Assembly (NCBI GenBank): GCA_008477525.1
Contig: SPDT01000001.1
Coordinates: 1,736,001-1,800,000 of the forward strand
Reading direction: 5' to 3'
Source of the DNA: Hypomyces perniciosus
Taxonomy: Eukaryota > Ascomycota > Sordariomycetes > Hypocreales > Hypocreaceae
Length of the DNA: 64,000 bases
Made by a program: the position numbers and the translations under genes. How positions within the stretch are numbered: position 1 is the stretch's first letter; every line of letters starts with the position of its first letter. Shown in pieces: positions 56,633-64,000 of the stretch. The notes beneath the pieces were generated by a model, which saw nothing but the letters and a program-made list of their open reading frames with translations, made no database searches and had not been told where the DNA came from.

Positions 56633-56913
56633 CTACGAGGACTCGCTGCTGGAGGAGCTGCTGGACGTGGTAGAGTCGGTAGAGTCGGCACGCAAAGCCT
56701 TGATGCGCTCACTGGGAAAGGATGTCAGCAATTGAATTTGACTTGATGTGTATGCGGTCAAGATAGAACGTACTAGTTGGCGCGGTCTTGCAGAGTGCAT
56801 TCCCAGCGGTTGTTGCCAGTCTTGATCTGGAACTTGATGGCCTTGTTATCTCCCAAGCCGGCGGGAGTAGGAGGAACGGCGTTGGCTGGCTGAGAAGGGG
56901 TAGTGGCAGGCAT
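56633..56913 (-). CDS. Small conserved Ser-tailed protein, 72 aa
   Basis: Two exons, 56913-56774 and 56711-56633; the 62-bp intron (GTACGT...CCCAG) splits a Tyr codon. The protein starts MPATTPSQPANAVPPTP, has a compact core NKAIKFQIKTGNNRWECTLQDRANYERIKALRAD, and ends in a Thr/Ser-rich tail with seven consecutive serines. The core looks like a small beta-helix element conserved among filamentous fungi; no function is known to me. Too short for most gene-finders, but the clean splice and compact composition support it. Confidence 0.72.
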
Positions 56914-59900
56914 TGTGGAAGATTGTTTTGTGTAGAAACGAAAAGATTCGTTGGATGAGCAGGATCTGATGTTCGGGGCAGAGTAGAGATCAAGAAAGAT
57001 TACGGAGTACGGTTCTGAGAGAGGTTAGAGGAAGCGGGAGGACGGGGGGCTCAAAGCATTTATACATATCCACGAAGACCTACCTAGACTGTGATTACTA
57101 CCATCACAACCGTTCGTGGAGCCGGACCGCGCCAAAAAAGGCAAGCAAGTGCCTTCCCGGAAGCTAAAACAGAGTTGCAGTTACAGATGAAGATACAGCA
57201 TATACGTATTACTAGTCCGTATCTCCAAGTGACAGGAACCCTGGGTTGAGCCATTTTTTGTCCGCGGCGCGACAATGGCGGCAAAAATGGAACCACGCCA
57301 AACAAGGTCCTGTTACCCCTAAGTTAGGTAGCATGCCGCAATGCGCAAACTATCCTACTCTCGTTGTCATACATACACACAAGCCAGCCTAAGGCGTGGA
57401 CATGATGAACGCCAGACTCCTTCACCTGCTTGCCCTGCCGGCCTCACGATAGTAACCGGCCCCTTGCTATTGGTTGATAAGCAGGCATCTTCGGAGCACA
57501 CGCGCCGGTCGGTTTGGTCAGCAAAAACAGCCCAAAGCCCCCGTTTTCTCCAGGAGACCGGAAATTACGGGGGAGATGCGGCGCCGAAGCGGCAGACTGT
57601 CGGCCAACGAGAGACGCTCGTTCTCACTCGCTGAGTCGCTGAAGTCGATACGGCTGTGACGGAAACGCCGGTGTTCGCTGTTGAGATCCTTGAGGATGGG
57701 TCGCGGCAAGAGGCGCGGCGAACGGAGTCTCATCACCGCGAAATCCGTACCCCGTGTGAACCTCCGTATCCAATACGGTCTTTGGACATGTATGCCCAGG
57801 CGGCCAGGGTCTGTGAGAAGGCTTCTAGAAGGGCGTCGCTGTCTCTTGTCACACCACCAACACAGAGATGCTACTGGAACTAAGAGCTGTTAGTTCAGCA
57901 CGGTGCCCCCATGGCCCCCAAACCCCCCTAATGGGGTTGCACCTCACAACACAGGCGTGTTGATCGCGAGCATCAGCGAGATGCTCTTGTCCAACACATG
58001 AGGGATCAGCATTCAGCAGCCCCACTCTCAATGGCTGACGGCACTGGTTTGCCGGTGTCCAGATGGACTCGTCTTCTGACAGATGCTGATACCACAGTAC
58101 AACTTACAACTCTCAACAAGTTGCCACTATCCAAGGGGTGGCGCCATCCAGGCCTGTCCGTTCATCACACATGCAATGTGCTAATACGCATTACTCGGAA
58201 TAATAACGGAGCACGGACTACTAGCTGAATGATGGCGACAGCGGTTGAACGGGAAAAGATAAAAGGATTTCAGCTTCTTCACCATGTGGGCGACCCGGAC
58301 CGGAGATGACGAGTCTCGGCGCCGTGTCGGAGCGAAAAGACGCGAAACTCAACAAAAAAGCAAAGGCACGAAAGTCAATACACCGGGTCTGTCGGTATTA
58401 ATAATACATCGACCAGAGTTTTTCATTTTCACTGCTTGATCTGAAGGCAAATGACGTCTACAAACACCTACTTTTTTTTTTAGCACTTTTTTGCTTCCTC
58501 CTGTCTCCCAATAGGAGAAAAAGAAGTTAGAGCCATTGGCACCACCTCCTCATTTCCTTCTCCCCACATGGAGCCCCACGATAAGCAAGATGCTGTCCAG
58601 ATGGCGTTTCGATTACAAGATTGATTAAGATTTTTCTTCACCGTAAATTCAGCTTTTGTTGGTTCACATTTGCCCAGCTGGAAATGGGGTCATTACCATG
58701 CCCTTGAGTGTGGTTCATTATCCCGTCTTATTCTTTCTCTTACGTTAAGCCGCCATGTATAAAGTACGGAGTACGGTTACTGCCTATATCCCTTGGCGCA
58801 TTGTCTTGATTCGACGGAGTGCGTTATGCATGTAACTCTCTGCTGCTTCTCTATGCAGCCGAGCTGTCGTATCTGCGCTCCTGAAAGGCCCGAAGGATGC
58901 CCCACGCCACCATCTAGAATGCACGAAACTTACTCGAACATTGCATTACTCGTCTTGTGTTGAGCCTCACCTTGTTTGATTTATAATACACACACTTGCT
59001 GCTTGAGAGCAGCAGGTGGTTGCATTGGACAGACTAAATGCTGTGCGAACTCGGCACGAGATGCCCCATGGGGTTGGAGATGGGCCCCACGATAATGGCT
59101 GATTAGTAGTGCCTAAGTCCTCAACAAGACTTAGAAAGCATTTACATAATCGATTCGATAGTATGTTCACGAATCTAGATGCTTGGACCTGTGAGATAAT
59201 ATCTGCTCCCCTCAATACCTAGTCGCCCGCGACAGCTATTCCATCCCAAATCTGAATCAGACGCCCTGAGCAGTCGCTGCTCTAACCCGAGCGGTGGGTG
59301 AGAGCCACCCTAAGTGGGCATATATGTATTATATGGCTGCCTGCTAAGGCGGATATTTCTACCCCCCTTTGCTACGTTTGCTATAGGTGCAACCTTGGCC
59401 TTTATACAGGAGGCCCTGCTTGGCCAACAACGCCAGCCCTTTAACGTGCACCAGACACCTCCAAATGCCTGACCTCTGTGACACCTCCGTTTAGGCTGTT
59501 CATCTTGTCCACAGGGCATCGTCACTCATTACACAGCTTGAAGTTGTAGACAGTTAAGCATCACGGGATGGGTTTATCCTCTGTATTACCTGGCATTTTG
59601 GAACGAACAAGAAGGCAACCGGTGTGAAGAGATATTTGCCGTGCCTCTGATCTTGCAGACCCGTTATGCTATGGATGGTAGTTGATCACTTCTACACGCT
59701 TTCCTTCCTCGGTACCTACAGTGGCATAGGACCTAAGCTTATAGCTTTCTCTTTTGAATCGCCGACATGTATTCTTCCTGCATATCAACAAACCTAGTCT
59801 TAACTTGCTTCCATAGCTAGGCTATAGCTGGGCTACCCTTCTCCTTATACCGAATAAAGATCCGGTCAGCTAATGGCTGGACCTAACGGAAGACTGAGGA

Positions 59901-60535
59901 GGGATGTTTAGGTGTCTTGTAACTGGAAATCTGTATGTCGCTGCCATGGAAGCCGCTTTCTGATTTCTTCAAATCCCACGTCATATGTTGTTAGTGGTTT
60001 GTGTATAGCCAACCCACCACCATATAGACCTGACGTCGAGAATTCGAGGTATTTCGCATTAACACGTATCTTACAGGTATTTCAGGTACCTCTCTATCTA
60101 ATAAATTCAGTCACTACTTGGGAAACCGCATATCTACTACGCAGATTATATATGGGAAATATAGTATATTTAAAATGGCTTAATAGGTATTCTATATATC
60201 GGCGTAATTTTATTATTATTATTTCATTATAACTATAGATAAAGAAATCAACAATACGCCAGGAACTCTATAGATCTTAATAACCCTGATAAACCTATCT
60301 TTACCCACTAGACAGACCCACTCAGCCGCGCAACTCCAAGTCAGAAATTACTAAGAAAATAACTTTCTAATCCGAATTCTCTGTTTCATGTGACCCTGTT
60401 ATTGACTTATGGGTCCCTAGTTTAACAGTTCTTAATTATCGTCTCAGACTTATCCTCCAAGTCAGTGAGGAGACATCTCATCCTAAGATCACCCGAAAAC
60501 GCCCATCAATAAACACTCTATCACTGAGCGCCAAC
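56914..60535. other. 3.6-kb gene-free stretch, partly AT-rich and decayed
   Basis: No intact gene. Dispersed-motif copies near 57000 and 58764. From about 59300 to 60400 the sequence is AT-rich. On the minus strand there are short protein-like fragments interrupted by TA-containing stops (for example around 59690-59960), which could be an old mobile-element remnant; no terminal repeats were found. Confidence 0.5.
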
Positions 60536-63500
60536 ATGGAATTTGTGACTGTCGCGGCAGCCTCGCTGCTGAGTGTTCCGCTCGACTTTTTGGGCAACCG
60601 TGATCGCATTCTCGAGTCTATCCGAGTCGCCAAAGAGAAGGGAGCCAAACTGCGGACTGGGCCGGAGCTGGAGATTCCCGGATATGGTATGTGTCACTAA
60701 TCACCCAATCGCTCGTTTGCGAAAGGAAGAGCAACAACATAAGCTGGGCTGACTCATGAAAAGGATGTCTCGATCACCATCTGGAAGTACGTCGTCCCCT
60801 GGTCTGGACTGAGCGTCGAAAGCTCGGTTGATGTGTTGTATGACTGTTCACTCACTGACCATGACCCAAGAGCGACACCGAGCTGCACAGCTGGGAGGTC
60901 CTGGCCGAGATCATCGCCGACCCCGTGTGCAAAGACATGCTCATCGATCTCGGCATGGGCGTCAGACACAGGAACATCCAGTACAACTGCCGAGTCCTGT
61001 GCACGTATCGGAAGGTGTACGCCATCAGGGCCAAGCAGGGTATGTGTTTATGTGTTCTTGGGGCCCATGATCGACCCTTATCTGGGCATGTTATTAACGC
61101 AGTGGCGTAGCGCTTGCTGGTGACGGGTTGTATCGAGAGCCCCGCCATTTCACTGCCTGGACGAAGGAGAGGCAGATAGAGATGCACAAGCTTCATCAAG
61201 TTGTGAGGGAAGTGACGGGACAGACGACCGCTCCCATTGGCGACTTCATTCTGGAGACGCCTGATACGTCCGTTACTTGCGAGACGTGTGAGGAGCTGGT
61301 AAGTCATTAGCTATTCTTCATTCCGGGCTCTTGGGAAATTTCCTTGGAACTCGAACTCTCGAGACGCACCAGGAGTAGGCATATCACTGGAGCCAACCCA
61401 TGACGGCGTCAACAGAGACCATCCAGCGCTTTTTTGAGAAAAGAACTGACACCCTTCGCTTAGTTTGTCCCGAGGAACCCATCTATTTTCACTGGCCGTA
61501 CGTAATGTCTGGTTGTACCTCTCTTTAATGACCCCCTTTTCACTGACAATTGGTTCCTGGCTTGCAGTCGACGGCGCTGAGATTATCTTGGTACGGCCCA
61601 CAATTCTATTCTCACCTAACAACGCTACTGAACTGACCTTGCAGTTAGAACTCGAGTGCTTCGCATGCTGAGCTGCGCAAGCTGGGTAAGAAACTTAACC
61701 TGATTTCGAACTCGACTAGGAGTAATGGTGGTCTCTACATCTACGCCAACAGTACTGTGAGTACGATCCCCCCTTAACGTGCCCGCACTTAGTTGCTTAC
61801 CCCTTAACTCGACAGGGTCTCGATGGGGAGGCAAGAATGTTATAGTGAGTTTCGTCCGCCCTCAGTCATTGGAATGGCCCAGGTGCTAACGGACGCTGTA
61901 GTGATGGAAGCAGCATGATCATCCAGAACGGCGAAGTTCTGGCACAGTCATCCCAGTTCTCCCTCCTTCCAGTCGAGGTCATCGTCGCGACCGTTGACCT
62001 CGGCAGAGTCCGTAGCTACCGGACCAGCCACAGCCGCAATGTCCAGGCCGCCCAACAGCCGGAATATCCCCGCATTGAGTGTGATATCACCTTGAGCCAC
62101 CCAAGCTCGAAAGTGTTTCTCTCGGACGAGGTTATTGCGACGGAGATTCCGATCAAGCTTCTAGATCCCATGGAGGAGATCCATCTGGCGACCTCGGTGT
62201 ACCTTTGGCAGTACCTCGTCCGTAGCTCCAGCGCGGGATTCTTCCTGGCTTTGTCGGGAGGTCTCGACAGTTCTACCGTTGCCCTTTTCGTCTTCGGAAT
62301 GTGCAAGTTGGTGCTCAAATCCATTCAAAATGGAGAAGAGAGCACCTTGCGGGACCTGCGAAAAGTGGTCGGGTCGAAAGATTACACTCCCAAGACACCA
62401 CATGAGATTGTCTCGAAACTACTCCATACCTGCTTCATGGGCACAGTCAACAGTTCCGAGGAGACTCGATCAAGTATGTACTTTGATCTTCTTTCTGGCC
62501 TTGACGAGATACCCAGGAGTTTCTCTATCCGAGACCCCCTAAGATCATATCTTAATAGTCCTGAAGTATTCCCGAGCAAGGTCAACTGACAACAACATTG
62601 CACAGGGGCCAAGAGGCTATCTGCACAAATCGGAGCATACCATACGGACCTCAATATCGACAAGGTGGTCACGGCCCACGAGTCGCTTATCGAGGACGCG
62701 TTCGATGGTTTCAAACCCAAGTACGCGGTCGAGGGAGGAACGACGAGCGAGAATCTGGCAAAGCAGAATATCCAGGCTAGGAACCGAATGGTAGTCTCTT
62801 ATGAGCTTGCCCAGCTATCGACCCAGGCGAGGGGCTTGCCCAGAGCAGGCGTATCGCTTCTCGTCCTGGGTTCAGGCAATGTTGATGGTATATGACCACG
62901 TTCACCTCCCTAGCAGAATCCAGACGTAGTTGTGATTCCAAGATGAGACCTGCTGGCTGACAAAACAATAGAAAACCTACGCGGCTATTACACCAAGGTG
63001 AGTGGCTCATACCCGCAGCCGGGGAAACTGTGGTCATCACTAACACGCACAGTACGACGCCAGTTCCGCCGACCTCGCCCCCTTGGGCTCAATTTCGAAG
63101 ACCGACGCGGCAAACTTTCAGCGCTGGGCTCGCGACAACTGGGACATGCCCATCATGACCGAGTTTCTTGAGGCCACACCATCAGCCGAGCTCCTCCCGC
63201 TCTCGGCCGGCGTCCAGTCTGACGAGGTGGAAATGGGGCTTTCTTACAAAGAGCTTTCGGAATTTGGGTACGGACTGGAGCTGCTGCAGTATGGATTGAG
63301 GTTTATGCTAACTACCTGAAATAGGATCCTAAGAAAGGTTCACAAGTTAGGCCCGTGGTCCACTTACCTGCGATTGCTTTCAGAATGGAAACAACGCCCC
63401 GGCTTCGGCCCAAGGGAGACTGCCGACAAAGTCTACAAATTCTTTCGATTCTAGTGAGTAAACCATTGATTTTTATTGTGGAATAGACTGGGAACAACGA

Positions 63501-64000
63501 CAACGGTACTGTCCCTCCTCGGTTCAACACGAAAGTGACGGAGGGAAACTCCGGAGTATGCTCCAGTCTGGATAGTCAACCACAACTTCAACAAACTGAT
63601 TTACATCTTCTGAATACTATATTAACTTAAAACAGTGCTATTTCACGGCATAAGTCCACGATCCTTTCACCGAGCGTGTAAGCATCCTTGAAGACTCCCT
63701 GAATATGGTGTTCCCACTCATCTGATACGGTACAGACATCTCGAATCGTACAACCCGGACGACAACAGACACGAGTATGTCGAGCTTGATTGCGCAAATT
63801 TGTTCAGTCAGGGCCTTGTGGGATGAGACATTATCTTATTCCAGCAGGGCATCCATTCCTTGAAGTTGATTGCTGACGCTGTTTAGTTTACGCCCGTTCC
63901 TGTACGTCGTCGACTGGCCGTGGCAGTTCAACAAGATCAGGGATCATGTTGAAGAGATGGAGCTGAGCTTAAAGAGAAAGCGGGAAGAAAAGAAGGAGGA
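60536..64000 (+). CDS. Glutamine-dependent NAD+ synthetase, 16 exons, 3' end beyond window
   Basis: Exons: 60536-60686, 60764-60786, 60871-61039, 61111-61298, 61464-61497, 61568-61590, 61649-61756, 61816-61844, 61902-62473, 62606-62887, 62972-62997, 63053-63267, 63325-63453, 63636-63677, 63736-63774, and 63887 to the edge; about 714 aa so far. The N-terminal nitrilase-type glutaminase keeps its triad: Glu in [10 protein letters not shown], Lys in IRAKQALAGDG, Cys in ETCEELF. The C-terminal synthetase has the ATP P-loop SGGLDSST, the [17 protein letters not shown] segment, [16 protein letters not shown], and the final [15 protein letters not shown]. It makes NAD+ from deamido-NAD+, glutamine and ATP. 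Several near-invariant spots are altered (for example [12 protein letters not shown] where KMWLANDGNYRE is usual), so it may be a divergent second copy, not the housekeeping Qns1. Intron density is extreme. Confidence 0.9.

Overview
The window is nuclear DNA of a filamentous ascomycete (Pezizomycotina, most likely a sordariomycete). Coding regions are cut by many short introns (about 50-90 bp) with GTAAGT/GTATGT-type donors. The gene set is typical of moulds: a Zn2Cys6 regulator, a LaeA-like methyltransferase, a Cya5-type PPR protein, a LIM-RhoGAP, the CLASP protein Stu1, an Atos/DUF4210 protein, Fyv7, Lsb6 and Aim41. Both strands carry genes, intergenic regions are long, and no operons are seen. 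I read splice sites by eye; joins that keep frame and restore a family motif are given in each entry.

Region 1 (1-10.4 kb) is a compact catabolic cluster. It holds an NCS1-type permease (cut by the left edge), a first dihydropyrimidinase/hydantoinase, a single-cysteine Asp/Glu racemase-superfamily enzyme of the arylmalonate decarboxylase/maleate isomerase type, a Ppr1/UaY-like Zn2Cys6 activator, and a second, divergent hydantoinase. Each of the three promoter-containing gaps carries one perfect TCGG-N6-CCGA palindrome (2101-2114, 5299-5312, 8414-8427). This is the published site of the Ppr1/UaY class. GATA boxes lie nearby. I read this as a self-contained regulon for uptake and ring-opening of a cyclic ureide (dihydropyrimidine or hydantoin type). 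It is analogous in content to bacterial hyu clusters, but no N-carbamoylase is visible in the window. This is the main discovery candidate.

Region 2 (10.4-15.1 kb) holds an unrecognised 263-aa protein, a YeeE/YedE (TsuA-like) sulfur transporter, a RidA-family protein and mitochondrial Aim41. Region 3 (15.1-22.4 kb) is gene-poor except for an intact, very intron-rich (10 exons) LaeA-like methyltransferase. Region 4 (22.4-24.9 kb) is the type II PI 4-kinase Lsb6. A 3-kb gap follows, then a small Arg/Ser-rich protein.

Region 5 (29-56.9 kb) is conserved housekeeping territory: Cya5-like PPR protein (with an apparent +1 frame break near its C terminus), Atos-domain protein, Fyv7, LIM-RhoGAP with polyQ, an alpha/beta-barrel-like protein, Stu1 with tandem SxIP motifs, a basic-secretory-protein peptidase, a single-pass membrane protein, a MYND protein and a 72-aa Ser-tailed protein. 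Region 6 (57-64 kb) is a long AT-rich, gene-free stretch followed by a 16-exon glutamine-dependent NAD+ synthetase that runs off the right edge.

A short motif (TACTCCGTA / TACTTCGTA and complements) recurs more than 20 times in the non-coding parts of the window and was not met in the coding exons read here.
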